Origin: Acidovorax sp. DW039
Lineage (GTDB): Bacteria; Pseudomonadota; Gammaproteobacteria; Burkholderiales; Burkholderiaceae_C
Direction of reading: 5' to 3'
Assembly (NCBI RefSeq): GCF_037101375.1
Contig: NZ_AP029019.1
Coordinates: 4,703,001-4,767,000, forward strand
DNA: 64,000 bases
Part shown: positions 46,116 to 55,974 of the stretch, piece by piece
Layout: every line of letters begins with the position of its first letter
Numbering within the stretch: the stretch's first letter is position 1
Made by a program: the position numbers and the translations under genes
Notes under the pieces: generated by a model
What the model saw: only the letters and a program-made list of their open reading frames with translations
Databases searched by the model: none
What the model was told of the DNA's origin: nothing

Positions 46116-47273
46116 TCAACGCGGCCACAGCACCCACAGACGCAGGTTTTGCTTGAGCCGCCCGGCAATATCACCAGCCTCAGGCCCCCAGCCGGTGAAG
46201 TAGTCTGCGCGCACCGCGCCCAGAATGGCGCTGCCCGTGTCCTGGGCCAGAACAAGGCGATTGAGTTGCAGCTGCGGGCCGCTGGAGGCCAGCCATACCG
46301 GCGTGCCGTAGGGAATGCTCTGCCGGTCCACGGCGATCGAACGACCGGGCGTGAGGGCCACACCCTGCGCGCCACGCGGGCCAAAGGCCGCGTCCATGCC
46401 CACCAGCGGTTCCTCTTTGAAGAACACATAGCGCGGGTTGGTCCACATCAACTCATTGGTGCGCTGCGGGTTGGCAGCCAGCCAGGCGCGAATGCCGGGC
46501 CAGGTGGCGTCGCGGGTGTAGCCCTGGTCCAGCAGCCAGCGGCCAATGCTGCCGTAGGGCTGGTCGTTGGTGCCCGCATAGGCCACCCGCACCAGGCTGG
46601 TGGAACCGTCCGCCTCGGTGATGCGCAGGCGGCCCGATCCCTGGATGTGCAGCACCATGGACTCCACCGGGTCTCGCAGCCACGCAATGGCACGGCCTTG
46701 CAGCGCGGCCTGGGCTTCGGGCAGGGTCTCGATCTGCTGGCGGGTGTACCAGGGCTTGCGGGCGCCAAAGCCTGCGGGCAGGCGGTAGATGGGCACGGTG
46801 AAGCCATTGCCCGGCACCCGGGAGGCCTCCATCATGGGCTCGTAGTAAGCGGTCAGCAGGCCATCCGGGTTGCCATCGACGGCCTCCACGCGGTAGGGCT
46901 GCAGGCGCGCCACCATCCAGGCACGCTGCTCGTCGGCCGTGGCAATGCTGAGCTGGCGCACCTCGCTGCACAGCGCAGTGAACGGAGCCACGGGGCGCTC
47001 GCAGCTCTTGATCCAGGCATTCCAGGCCTCATGCAAGGCATCGTCGCCAAAGCCTGGCAGTTCGGCCCAGCGCACAGGAGTCCACCGGCTCTTGGGTTGG
47101 GCCAAAGGAGGTGGCAGTGGCCCCGTGTCACCGGGCACTGCGTAAGGCGTGGTGGGCAAAGGTGCAGGCAAGCCCCCAGGGTACGAAGGGGATGGCGCAG
47201 GAGGGGTGGAGCACGCAACAAGCGTTCCTACAATCAGCGCCGTTGCAACCAGGCGCAGGAGTGTCAATTTCAT
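46116..47273 (-). CDS. mltA: Membrane-bound lytic murein transglycosylase A
   Basis: Outer-membrane lipoprotein of 385 residues that cleaves peptidoglycan glycan strands. Signal peptide with lipobox LVAC (Cys21). The MltA domain appears as GLLTAYYEPMMEASR, then DPVESMVLHIQGSGRL and YGSIGRWLLDQG. The 3D domain follows with IAVDRQSIPYGTPVWL and the catalytic region AQDTGSAILGAVRADYFTG. The start at 47273 forms a CATG with the start of a small plus-strand gene. It has no clear ribosome site of its own, and its promoter would have to lie within that gene. Confidence 0.95.
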   Translation of the reverse strand: MKLTLLRLVATALIVGTLVACSTPPAPSPSYPGGLPAPLPTTPYAVPGDTGPLPPPLAQPKSRWTPVRWAELPGFGDDALHEAWNAWIKSCERPVAPFTALCSEVRQLSIATADEQRAWMVARLQPYRVEAVDGNPDGLLTAYYEPMMEASRVPGNGFTVPIYRLPAGFGARKPWYTRQQIETLPEAQAALQGRAIAWLRDPVESMVLHIQGSGRLRITEADGSTSLVRVAYAGTNDQPYGSIGRWLLDQGYTRDATWPGIRAWLAANPQRTNELMWTNPRYVFFKEEPLVGMDAAFGPRGAQGVALTPGRSIAVDRQSIPYGTPVWLASSGPQLQLNRLVLAQDTGSAILGAVRADYFTGWGPEAGDIAGRLKQNLRLWVLWPR

Positions 47274-47427
47274 GGGGCTGATTTTGCTTGAAGCGCTGCT
47301 GGCGCTGGTGGTGCTGATTGCGATTGTGTGGTGGACGATGTTTTCCGGCCGCAAGGGGGGAGAGCTGGACCTGCCACCGCAGGACCACCCCGACGATAAA
47401 CGCCCTCCCTCATCGCCCTCATCCTGA
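47272..47427 (+). CDS. Small single-pass membrane protein, start overlapping mltA head to head
   Basis: 51 residues: one membrane segment at 3-22 (ILLEALLALVVLIAIVWWTM) followed by FSGRKGGELDLP and a Pro/Ser/Asp-rich tail. AGGAG at 47257-47261 lies 10 bases upstream of ATG 47272. That ATG shares two bases with the mltA ATG (CATG, 47271-47274). I know similar tiny proteins in Comamonadaceae, function unknown. Third-position composition looks coding. Alternative reading: chance ORF in the mltA promoter; I favour a real gene. Confidence 0.6.
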   Translation: MGLILLEALLALVVLIAIVWWTMFSGRKGGELDLPPQDHPDDKRPPSSPSS

Positions 47428-47574
47428 GACCTTGCTTTTCGGCTTCCGTCCTACAGCAGCGGAGCGTGAAGGCCGATAGCGCGATGGACCGGCGTGGCTC
47501 ACGATGCAGCCATCACGGTGTGTGCAGGCTTTGCACCACCGGCATGACGAAACGCAAGAGCGCAAGGAGCACAC

Positions 47575-48240
47575 ATGCCACACAGGTCTTTCCACATCCG
47601 CAAACACCTTCTTCTGGGCGCGACAGCCGCCGTGATACTGGCCACAGGCTGCGCAAGCATGGACGATACCCAGAGGCGCACCGCCACTGGGGCGGGTATT
47701 GGCGCCGTAGCTGGCGCCGTTCTTGGCTCAGCCACGGGTGGCAGCGCAGGCACAGGAGCGGTCGTGGGTGCGGGCGTTGGCGCCTTGGGCACCTACATCT
47801 GGTCGCAGAACATGGAACGCCAAAAGCGCGAGATGGAGCAGGCCACGCGCGGCACAGGCATCGCAGTCACGCAGACGCCCGACAACCAGCTCATGCTCAA
47901 CATCCCCAGCGACATCTCTTTCGCGGTGGGCCGCTCGGACATTCAATCCAACTTTGCCCCGGTGCTGGACCAGTTCGCTGCCGGCCTGCGCAACAACCCG
48001 AACACCGACGTGCGCATCGTCGGGCATACCGACAGCACTGGCAGCGACGCGGTGAACAACCCCTTGTCGGTGGACCGCGCCGCCAGCACCCGCAGCTATC
48101 TGGTAGCGCGGGGTGTAGATGGACGGCGCATTGCCATTGACGGCGTGGGCTCGCGCTATCCCATCGCCAGCAACGACACGGCCGATGGGCGCGCCCGCAA
48201 CCGGCGGGTGGAGATCTTTATGGGAGAGCGGGCGCGCTAA
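47575..48240 (+). CDS. OmpA-family lipoprotein with glycine zipper
   Basis: Outer-membrane lipoprotein of 221 residues that should bind peptidoglycan. AAGGAG precedes ATG 47575. Lipobox ATGC with Cys26; a glycine-zipper membrane segment at about 38-75 (GAGIGAVAGAVLGSATGG and following) and an OmpA C-terminal domain at about 110-218 with VGHTDSTGSDAVNNPLS and NRRVEIF. Similar to YiaD/Pal-like proteins. The gene is convergent with the response regulator at 48268; only 27 bp separate the stops. Confidence 0.92.
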   Translation: MPHRSFHIRKHLLLGATAAVILATGCASMDDTQRRTATGAGIGAVAGAVLGSATGGSAGTGAVVGAGVGALGTYIWSQNMERQKREMEQATRGTGIAVTQTPDNQLMLNIPSDISFAVGRSDIQSNFAPVLDQFAAGLRNNPNTDVRIVGHTDSTGSDAVNNPLSVDRAASTRSYLVARGVDGRRIAIDGVGSRYPIASNDTADGRARNRRVEIFMGERAR

Positions 48241-48267
48241 CCCTTGGCAACACCAAGCGACCTGCGC

Positions 48268-48897
48268 TCACTGCGCGGACCGCAGCAGGTTGGCCAGCTC
48301 TACCGCGGACTTGACATGCATCTTGTCGAACACGCGGGAGCGGTGCACTTCTACCGTGCGCACGCTGATGTCGAGCTGGTCGGCAATGAGCTTGTTGGGC
48401 AGGCCTGCCACCACCAGGTCCATGACGTCGCGCTCACGGTCGGTCAGCTCCCGCAGGCGTTCTTGCAGGCCGCTGCGCTCACGCAATTGGGCCAGCCGTT
48501 CCTCTGACTGCGCCAGCGCCTGCTCGATACGGTCTACCAGTGCATTGTCCGAAAACGGCTTTTCGCAAAAGTCAAAGGCACCGCGTTTGACGGCGTCCAC
48601 CGCGGTGGGTACATCCGCATGGCCGGTAAGAAAGATCACAGGCATGGTCTGCAGGGCACCCCGGGCAGCCAGCAGATCAAACAGGGCCAGGCCGCTCATG
48701 CCAGGCATGCGGACATCCAGCAGCAGGCAGCAGGGCTGGCGCTGCGCGGTGCGGGTCTGCAGCATCGCATCAAATGCTTCAGCGCTCTCGAACGACTCGC
48801 TGGGCAGCCTGCGTGAGCGCAACAACCAGGCCAGTGCTTCACGCACCCCTGCGTCGTCGTCCACGATGTACACGGTGGCGTTGGATACGGGTTCCAT
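48268..48897 (-). CDS. FixJ/DctR-like response regulator
   Basis: Response regulator of 209 residues, start 5 bp after the kinase stop. Receiver domain: TVYIVDDDAGVREAL, phospho-acceptor in LLLDVRMPGMSG, Lys in FCEKPFSDNALV. LuxR-type helix-turn-helix: LTDRERDVMDLVVAGLPNK, then ISVRTVEVHRSRVFDKM. ATG 48897 is used; the longer frame to 49131 lies within the kinase gene. By its neighbour kinase it resembles the DctR partner of DctS in C4-dicarboxylate sensing, though no dct transporter genes are visible here. Confidence 0.88.
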   Translation of the reverse strand: MEPVSNATVYIVDDDAGVREALAWLLRSRRLPSESFESAEAFDAMLQTRTAQRQPCCLLLDVRMPGMSGLALFDLLAARGALQTMPVIFLTGHADVPTAVDAVKRGAFDFCEKPFSDNALVDRIEQALAQSEERLAQLRERSGLQERLRELTDRERDVMDLVVAGLPNKLIADQLDISVRTVEVHRSRVFDKMHVKSAVELANLLRSAQ

Positions 48898-48902
48898 CTG
48901 AA

Positions 48903-50942
48903 TCAGTGTTTGGCAGGTTGGTAAGCGGGCAGGGTGAAAGTGAATACCGTACCACGCGGCTCGTGGGGCGCAAAGCCAAGGTATCCACCGTGTTGTTCCA
49001 CCACGGTGCGGCACAGACTCAGGCCCAGGCCCATGCCTTCGCTGCGGGTGGTAAAGAACGGTGTGAACAGCTTTTCTCCGACCTCCGGGGGAATGCCCGC
49101 GCCGCCGTCGGTCACAGAAAACTCCAGCCACCCGTTGTGCCGATTGGAGGCTGCACGCCGGACGCGAATGTCCAGCAGCCGCGTGTGGATGGAAGGATCA
49201 TCCATCGCCTGCATGGCGTTGCGGGCCAGGTTCAGCAACACTTGTTCCACCATGGTGCGGTCGCAATAGACCGATGGCAGGCCGGGCTCCACCAGGGTGT
49301 GCACACGCACCCCCAGCTTGCGGGCCTGAAGGTTGACCAGAGGCAGGATGGCATCGATGAGCTGCTGGGCTGGTACGGCCTCACGCGCCTGGTCGCGCCG
49401 ACGCACGAAGTCATGCACGCTCTTGATCACACGGCCTGCGCGCTCGGCCTGGCGCGCAATCTGGCGCATGGCCATGCGCACATCTTCCAGGTCTTGCGGG
49501 CTGGGAGGTGTCTGCCCCCCCGCAGAAGGGTCCAGCAGATTGAGCGAACCGGTGGCGTAGCTGGAGATGGCGGCCAGAGGCTGGTTCAGCTCATGGCTCA
49601 GGAGCGAGGCCATCTCTCCCACCGTGGCCAGGCGCGCCGTGGCCTGCAGCCGTTCTTGCGAGGCGCGCGAGAGTTCTTCCACCCGCCGCTGCTCGCTGAT
49701 GTCCAGAAACGCGCTCATCCAGCCCGTGTGCAGGCCCTGCGCGTTGATGAGTGGAGCCTCGATGATGAGCACCGGAAAGCGGGTGCCGTCCTTGCGCATG
49801 AACTCTGATTCAAAGCCTTCCCGCGGCGGCATGTTGCCCGCAAAGCGGATGGCCTGGCGCTGGCGGTATTCCTCCACACGCTCCGGTGGCCAGTAGGGCG
49901 CCGACACGCTGTGCCCCAGCAACTCCTGCGGGGTAAAGCCCACCATCTCGCAGAACGCCGGATTGACGTAGGTGATGCGGCCCTGCAGGTCGCGCGCCCG
50001 CAGGCCGGTGACCAGGGAATCCTCCATCGCCTTGCGAAAAGCCAGCGCATCGCCCAGGTCCCGCTCCGCCCGCAGGCGGCGGCGGTTGTCGCGCACCAGC
50101 ACCACCATCACGGTCACCAGGGCAATCGACATGGCCGTCACGAGGGCGGTGAGCACGTTGGGAAACACGCTGGGCGCGGTGTGCCAGCTGTCCATGCGCA
50201 ACACCAGGGTCGTGCCCGGCAAATCGAGCAACTGCTGCGCCGTGAACATGCGCGTGCCGCGGCGCGATGCCCCCAGCACCGCCAGTCGAGTGCCATCGGG
50301 TTCCGTAAAAGAGGCCTCCTGGCTGCGCGTGAGGCTGGCACCCACCATGTCTGCCAGCACTGACTGCAGGGCATAGGTGGCCACCAGATAACCCGAGGTG
50401 CGGCCACTGTTGCTCAGCGGCAGGCACAGCTCCATCAGCTCCGACCCCAGTCCGTCCACATGCGGCTGGTAATAGCTGGCCGAGTAGGCCGGGCTGCTCA
50501 GGCGTTTGGCCGTCGCGCAGGCCTGGCTGGCTTCCGAATTGTTGTTGTCACGCAGGCCCCGGTCCCACAGCACCGACCGGTAGGGCGACTGCACATGGGT
50601 GCGCAGGCGCATCGCGCTGTCGCGCCACTCAATGCGCACCAGTTCGCGCTGGTTGCGCAGCACGTCAGAAGCCTCCACTTCCCAGGCCAGCAGGCCGGGT
50701 TCTCCGGCGTTGAGCGCCTGCAGGCTCTGCAGGTTGCGGCTCAGCGCCGCGCGGATGTCCGACACCGCATCAGCGGCGTCCCGCTCCAGCCGGGCCTGCA
50801 CCTGGCTTGCCTCGTAGCGCCCCGCCAGCCACACCATGGTGACCAGCATGGACACCACCAGTGCAATCAGCGCCGTCCACAGCGACCAGCGCCGCCACGC
50901 ACTGCGCCAGCGGCGCCACAGGGCTCGGGATGTGGCGCTCAC
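48903..50942 (-). CDS. PAS-domain sensor histidine kinase (DctS-like)
   Basis: Inner-membrane kinase of 679 residues. TM1 at about 20-42 and TM2 at about 275-298 enclose a periplasmic sensor domain of about 230 residues. Then a PAS domain (about 325-435, ITYVNPAFCEMVGFTPQELL) and the kinase core with ATVGEMASLLSHELNQPLAA (H box, DctB/FixL type) and GNARNAMQAM-like N box at LLNLARNAMQAM, followed by DGGAGIPPE and GMGLGLSLCR. It matches the DctS type seen in Comamonadaceae by the LNQPLAAISSYATGSLNLL segment. The start overlaps the amidase stop by 4 bp (50939-50942). Confidence 0.88.
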   Translation of the reverse strand: MSATSRALWRRWRSAWRRWSLWTALIALVVSMLVTMVWLAGRYEASQVQARLERDAADAVSDIRAALSRNLQSLQALNAGEPGLLAWEVEASDVLRNQRELVRIEWRDSAMRLRTHVQSPYRSVLWDRGLRDNNNSEASQACATAKRLSSPAYSASYYQPHVDGLGSELMELCLPLSNSGRTSGYLVATYALQSVLADMVGASLTRSQEASFTEPDGTRLAVLGASRRGTRMFTAQQLLDLPGTTLVLRMDSWHTAPSVFPNVLTALVTAMSIALVTVMVVLVRDNRRRLRAERDLGDALAFRKAMEDSLVTGLRARDLQGRITYVNPAFCEMVGFTPQELLGHSVSAPYWPPERVEEYRQRQAIRFAGNMPPREGFESEFMRKDGTRFPVLIIEAPLINAQGLHTGWMSAFLDISEQRRVEELSRASQERLQATARLATVGEMASLLSHELNQPLAAISSYATGSLNLLDPSAGGQTPPSPQDLEDVRMAMRQIARQAERAGRVIKSVHDFVRRRDQAREAVPAQQLIDAILPLVNLQARKLGVRVHTLVEPGLPSVYCDRTMVEQVLLNLARNAMQAMDDPSIHTRLLDIRVRRAASNRHNGWLEFSVTDGGAGIPPEVGEKLFTPFFTTRSEGMGLGLSLCRTVVEQHGGYLGFAPHEPRGTVFTFTLPAYQPAKH

Positions 50943-51760
50943 AGGATGCGGTGCGAAAGAGCAGGCAACTGCTGGCGCACGCTGCGCACACGCTCAGGCT
51001 CCAGATCGGCCAGCACTACGCCCGGCTCCTGGGCCTGTTGCGCCAGCACCAGCCCCCACGGGTCAGCCACCAGACTCTGTCCCCAGGTGTGGCGGCCGTT
51101 CTCATGCACACCGCCCTGCGCAGGAGCCACCACATAGGCCAGGTTTTCGATGGCCCTGGCGCGCAGCAGCACCTCCCAGTGGGCCTGGCCTGTGGTGTGC
51201 GTGAAGGCGCTGGGCACCAGCAGCAGATCCGCTCCGGCCTTGGCATGGGCACGAAACAGTTCCGGAAAACGCAGGTCGTAGCAGACCGAAAGCCCCACAC
51301 GCCAGCAATGCCCATCACGCGCGGGCAAGTCAAACTGCACCGGGGCGTTGTCGCCGGGCTCGATGACACGGCCTTCGTGGAACTGGTCTTTTCCGTTGTC
51401 AAACCAGAAGAGGTGGATCTTGTCGTAGCGGGCCACGCAGCGCCCATCCGGCGCAAACACCAGGGTGGTGTTGCGCACCCGCTGCGGATCATGGGTGCGC
51501 AGGGGCAGCGTTCCGCCCACAATCCACAGGCCCAGTTCACGGGCGCTGCGGGCCAGAAAGTCCTGAATGGGGCCGCTGCCGAAGTCTTCCTGGTGCGCCA
51601 GCTTGTCTGTGTCGCGCAGGCCCATGATGCAGAAGTATTCAGGCAGAACCGCCAGCTCAGCCCCCGCCTGCGCAGCCTGTGAGAGCAGTTGGTATGCAAG
51701 CGCCAGGTTATCCAGGGGCCGGGGGCAGGACACCATCTGAATGGCAGCGACTTTCATCAT
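50939..51760 (-). CDS. Carbon-nitrogen hydrolase, Nit1-like (probable deaminated glutathione amidase)
   Basis: Nitrilase-superfamily amidase of 273 residues. The catalytic triad is visible: Glu41 in VLPEYF, Lys in YDKIHLFWFD and Cys in SVCYDLRFPE. Nit1 members repair deaminated glutathione; this sequence fits by IHLFDV-like spacing and length, but omega-amidase is the main alternative. Overlaps yhdP upstream (ATGA, 51757-51760) and the kinase gene downstream, so yhdP-amidase-kinase-regulator form one coupled run. In Burkholderiales the yhdP-nitrilase order beside glnE is common. Confidence 0.9.
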   Translation of the reverse strand: MMKVAAIQMVSCPRPLDNLALAYQLLSQAAQAGAELAVLPEYFCIMGLRDTDKLAHQEDFGSGPIQDFLARSARELGLWIVGGTLPLRTHDPQRVRNTTLVFAPDGRCVARYDKIHLFWFDNGKDQFHEGRVIEPGDNAPVQFDLPARDGHCWRVGLSVCYDLRFPELFRAHAKAGADLLLVPSAFTHTTGQAHWEVLLRARAIENLAYVVAPAQGGVHENGRHTWGQSLVADPWGLVLAQQAQEPGVVLADLEPERVRSVRQQLPALSHRIL

Positions 51761-54700
51761 GAGGGGTCTCCAGATCGGGTGGGCTCAGACCGGGTATTTT
51801 GCGGCTCTGGCACTGCGGCACCGGGACCGCCGGGGCTCTGCCCGGCAGGCGGGGCATCGCGCCCCCGGCGCGGAACGCGCACCACGCGCGGATCAGCCCA
51901 GCCTCCGTCAATATGAAACTCTTGCGTAGCCGCTTCGATGAGAGGCCCGCGCAAAAACACTTGCGCCAGGAAGCTGCCCAACCCCACCACCGGGTTGATG
52001 GCCGTGGCCACCAGCGAGGCCGTCATGGCGTTGATCTCTGGCACCACCACCACGCGCAGGTTCTGTGTTTCCTTGTCGATGTCCGCGCTGCCTTCCATCA
52101 GCACAGCCGCGTTCACCCCCTTCATCTGCAGGTTATTGGTCGAGGCCACTCCCTGCTCGATGTGCATGTCACCCCGAATGAAATCAAAGGCGAAGCCCTC
52201 GCTGAACACGTCCCGGAAGTCCAGCGTTAACCGCCGCGGCAGCGACTGCAGGCTGAGCACGCTGAGCAGCTTGGCCAGCCCTGGGTCGGCCTTGAGGAAC
52301 TGCCCTGCCTCGATGTTCACGTTGACCTGGCCTGCCATGGAGCGGTAGTCGGGGCTGAAGGGTGCGCCAATCCAGCCCACCTGGCCTTCCATGCGGCCCT
52401 TGCCGCGGCGCACCACATTCACCATGCCAAAGCGGCCCAGCAGGTCGCCCGAGTCGCGGATGTCCAGCTTGAAGTTGAGTACCGTGCGGCGTTCCTGCGC
52501 ACGCGGCATTCCCGCACCGCCGCGGCTCTGGTTGAGCAAGGCCCAGTTGCCAGTGGCCGTCATGCTGGCTTCTGGGGTGGTGATGTTGAACTTGTTCAGA
52601 CGCCATTCGCGCTGCGCACCTTCGGCATTGCGGTTCTGTGCCTCGATTTCAATGCGACCCAGCTTGCGCCCCCGCAGCTCAAAATCATCGACCACCACAT
52701 CCACTGCGGGCAAGGCGCCGGGCTGCTCTGTCAGCAATGCCTCCACCTGGGTCGCTTCGCTTTGAGGCATGGACAGACGCGACAGGCGCGCGAACAAACG
52801 CCCACTGCCTGCATCGCTGGCGGCGGGGGGGCGGTACTCCACGTAGCCACTCAATTCCGCCGCATCCAGGTTGGCGCGCCACAGACTGCCTTCACGCAAA
52901 CCGCCTGCCACCAGGTTGCGCAGCGTGCGTCCCTGGGCCGTCAACTCGGCTGCACGCAAGGCCACCGTGCTGGGCAGGTACTCCATGGCGGGATGCGAAG
53001 CGGGGCCCGGGCCCAGCACAGGTTTGGGCGCTGCAGATGCTGCGGGCGCTGCAGGCCCCGCAATGGCCAAGCCACGGGTCGATGTGTCCAGCAACCGCTC
53101 CCAGGCATCTACATCGACCTTGCCCAGCCGCAGATTGGCTGCCACGCCTTCCGCGGGCAAGGCAGCCGCCTCACCCGCCCCCAGGCCCACGGCGATGGAG
53201 CCCCGCAGCACCCGGGGCTGGGTGCCCGAAATGTCACGCAGGTACATGGCATTGCCCACCCCCGCCACATCCACCGTGATCTGGTCACGCAGTGGCAGCG
53301 CTGATGGGCCCGCCCCGCCATTGACCAGGGACTCGCGCGCCACCATCTGCTCGTAGCGCAGCGGTTGTGCGGACTCGGCCGACTTGCCCAGCGGGGCCGG
53401 CAGGTCCAATGCCATGCCTTGCAGGCTGGTGGTGAGCTGCAGCTCCGGAACGCCACGACGGAACGTGAGGGCCAGCGTGTAAGGCGCGCTGCCGGTGGCA
53501 CTGCGCGCCAGCTGCGCCACAAAACCCAGGCTGGGGGTCTGCTGCAGGCCCTGAGCCGTGGCGACACCCTGCGCACGCACCTGGATGGCGGATTCGGTGG
53601 CGGGAGCCCCTGCAGGCAGGGAACGCATGCCGCCTTCCAGTTTCACATCCCCCCCCAGCGCGCGTGCCTGCACGCCGCTGAGCGCAAAGCCCGTTTCCGA
53701 AAACTGCACCACCCCGCGTGCGCGGCTCAGGGCAGGTGTGTCAGGCGTGATGCGCACATCGTTGCCCGACAGGGTGACACTGCCCTGCACCTTGGACTTG
53801 TCGATCTCGCTGATGGGAAGGGACAGCCGCAATTGCAAGTCTGCATTGCCGCTACCACTGGCCTGGGCCAGGGCATTGCCTGTCATGCGGGCCAGGGGCG
53901 ACGTCGCCATGAGGCCAAGCATTTCCGGCAGGGGACCACGCGCTTCGGCATGCACACCCACCACGGTGTGAGCGAGGTTGGGAATCTGGGCCTCCACCTT
54001 GGTCAGGCGGGTTTGCGGCAGGCCCATGAAGGTGCCGCTGGCTCCCCGCACCTGCATGGAAGAACGCTCAAAAATCAGTTCGCCGTTCAGCTTGGTCAGC
54101 GCAGGCCAGCGCAGGGCTTCGTTGGGCAGCAAGCCAGGCGGCACATAGGCATAGGTCACATCCTTGACCTTGGCCGCAATGCGGAAGTCGCCCTGCTTCG
54201 GATCGTTGAAGGGCATGTCGTGCAGGTCCCCCCGCACCTTGAAGTCCACGTGGCTGGCCACGCCTGCCACCACCGATTGCTGCACATAGCTGCGAGACTC
54301 GGCGGGAACGCTCAAGGGCAGGTAACGGTAGACCCGCGTGCCATCGGCTCGGGTCAGCACACCGGACAAATCCAGCACGCCCGGAAACCGGGAGGCATGG
54401 GGAACCCGCGCCGGATCGCTGGTGTGCCACGAAAGGCGGGCATGGCCCTGCGCGTCCGCGTTGGCAAAGCGGATGTCGTTGGCCTGCACGGCAATCCGGT
54501 CGCCCTCGATCTGCCAGCGCACGCTGGCGTTGAACTCATCCAGCGGCAGCACAGGGTCTTCAAACACCCGTGGCAATACCAGCGCGCCTGAGGCCATGGA
54601 CACACTGGCCTTGCCGCCTGTCTGGGTCAGGTCAAAGTCCACGTCTGCACCGCGCAGGCCAGGCGTGCGGGTACTTTCGGTGGGGGTGGCACCTGCCAGA

Positions 54701-55974
54701 GTCAGGCCCTGCACACGTCCCCGCACCTGGTATTGCTGCAGGGCTTCCAGCGGGCCTTTCCAGCTGGCCTGAATCTCCTGCACCATGCCTTTGGGAGCAA
54801 ATTGGGTAATGGCTTCATGGGCTGTGCTGCCCAAGGGCAGGCGGCTCGCAATCTGGGCCAGGGCTGCCAGATCCAGCTTGTCGGCCCGGAAATCGCCCTG
54901 CGCAGGCGTCTTGCCTGCACCTTCGGTGTATTGCAGCTTGAGGTTCCCCCCCGGCCAGTGCAGCCCATCGTCGGCCACAAACTGCAGCGCCTGGGTGGAA
55001 AACTCAAACCCGCCCTGCAGACGACGCCCGCCCAAGCGACCTTGAACAGAGGGCAACTCCAGCGCCTGCAGGTCGGGGCCGAGCGTGGCCTGCACATCGG
55101 CCAGCGCCAGATCGGCCGTGCCGCCCACAATCTGGCCGCGCTGCACGTCCGCCCAGGCGCGCAGTGCCCCGTGGCCATGGGCTACATCAATGCCCACGTC
55201 AGCGTGGTGGCGCAAACGCGAAACGTCAACGCGGGAGAAGTTGGCGTACAGCTGGCCGTTCCAGTGCTGCCAGTTGCTGTCCCGAACCCGCAGCAAGGGG
55301 GCACGGAACATTCCCACCAGGGTGAAACGGTCGCCCCAGGCCTCGGGCGGGGTCGCATCAATGCGCAGGCTGTGGCGCCAGTTGCCGTTGCGCAGCACCA
55401 GATCCACCTTGCTCAGGGCCAGCTCCGGGGCGCCGCGCAGCTCATCGTTCCAGCGCAGGGTGCCGCCGCGGATCACGACCTCACCCTGCGAAAACAGCCA
55501 GTCGGTCGCGGCACTGCTGTCTCCGGATGCGCTCTGCGCCACCGGCAGGCCCGCCACGTACAAGCGGCTGTCGGCTCCGCGACGCACGTCCAAGTCGGGT
55601 GAATCAATGTAAAGCTGCTCAAACCCCCAATGCAGCAATGAACGGGGCGACAGGGACACCACCACCCGGGGCAGGCGCAATGCGGCGCGGCCCTCCGCAT
55701 CCAGCAGGGCGACTTCCAGCAGTTCGATGGAGGGGATCAGCCCTTCGGAGCGGGCCGTGATGTCGCCAATGCGGACCGCAACGCCCAGCGCTTTGCTGGC
55801 ACGGCTTTCTATCTGGGGGCGAAACTCGCCGATTCGCGGCACAATCCAGCCATGAAGGGCACCCCAGGCCAAGGCCAGCAACAACCAGAAGGCCAGCAAC
55901 AAACCCAACGACCAACGCGCAAACCCGGCAACGATCTTGAGCAAGCGGGAAGGGCGAGGAGTCGGTTCGGTCAT
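51757..55974 (-). CDS. yhdP: YhdP family AsmA-like protein
   Basis: Very large inner-membrane-anchored periplasmic protein of 1405 residues, the usual size for YhdP. One N-terminal membrane segment (about 17-40, WSLGLLLAFWLLLALAWGAL) is followed by a long beta-rich region. The AsmA-like/DUF3971 pattern runs throughout: VRIGDITARSEGLIPSIELL near the N-terminus and FKLDIRDSGDLLGRFGMVNV, LDFRDVFSEGFAFDFIRGDM and NLRVVVVPEINAMTASLVAT near the C-terminus. YhdP in E. coli takes part in phospholipid transport to the outer membrane; by family I assign the same role. The C-terminal tail is Pro/Arg-rich. Confidence 0.92.
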   Translation of the reverse strand: MTEPTPRPSRLLKIVAGFARWSLGLLLAFWLLLALAWGALHGWIVPRIGEFRPQIESRASKALGVAVRIGDITARSEGLIPSIELLEVALLDAEGRAALRLPRVVVSLSPRSLLHWGFEQLYIDSPDLDVRRGADSRLYVAGLPVAQSASGDSSAATDWLFSQGEVVIRGGTLRWNDELRGAPELALSKVDLVLRNGNWRHSLRIDATPPEAWGDRFTLVGMFRAPLLRVRDSNWQHWNGQLYANFSRVDVSRLRHHADVGIDVAHGHGALRAWADVQRGQIVGGTADLALADVQATLGPDLQALELPSVQGRLGGRRLQGGFEFSTQALQFVADDGLHWPGGNLKLQYTEGAGKTPAQGDFRADKLDLAALAQIASRLPLGSTAHEAITQFAPKGMVQEIQASWKGPLEALQQYQVRGRVQGLTLAGATPTESTRTPGLRGADVDFDLTQTGGKASVSMASGALVLPRVFEDPVLPLDEFNASVRWQIEGDRIAVQANDIRFANADAQGHARLSWHTSDPARVPHASRFPGVLDLSGVLTRADGTRVYRYLPLSVPAESRSYVQQSVVAGVASHVDFKVRGDLHDMPFNDPKQGDFRIAAKVKDVTYAYVPPGLLPNEALRWPALTKLNGELIFERSSMQVRGASGTFMGLPQTRLTKVEAQIPNLAHTVVGVHAEARGPLPEMLGLMATSPLARMTGNALAQASGSGNADLQLRLSLPISEIDKSKVQGSVTLSGNDVRITPDTPALSRARGVVQFSETGFALSGVQARALGGDVKLEGGMRSLPAGAPATESAIQVRAQGVATAQGLQQTPSLGFVAQLARSATGSAPYTLALTFRRGVPELQLTTSLQGMALDLPAPLGKSAESAQPLRYEQMVARESLVNGGAGPSALPLRDQITVDVAGVGNAMYLRDISGTQPRVLRGSIAVGLGAGEAAALPAEGVAANLRLGKVDVDAWERLLDTSTRGLAIAGPAAPAASAAPKPVLGPGPASHPAMEYLPSTVALRAAELTAQGRTLRNLVAGGLREGSLWRANLDAAELSGYVEYRPPAASDAGSGRLFARLSRLSMPQSEATQVEALLTEQPGALPAVDVVVDDFELRGRKLGRIEIEAQNRNAEGAQREWRLNKFNITTPEASMTATGNWALLNQSRGGAGMPRAQERRTVLNFKLDIRDSGDLLGRFGMVNVVRRGKGRMEGQVGWIGAPFSPDYRSMAGQVNVNIEAGQFLKADPGLAKLLSVLSLQSLPRRLTLDFRDVFSEGFAFDFIRGDMHIEQGVASTNNLQMKGVNAAVLMEGSADIDKETQNLRVVVVPEINAMTASLVATAINPVVGLGSFLAQVFLRGPLIEAATQEFHIDGGWADPRVVRVPRRGRDAPPAGQSPGGPGAAVPEPQNTRSEPTRSGDPS

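Noticed and set aside
48243..48257. CTTGG-CAACA-CCAAG hairpin between the convergent OmpA-type and response-regulator genes
   Set aside because: 5-bp stem without a T run; too weak to call a terminator.
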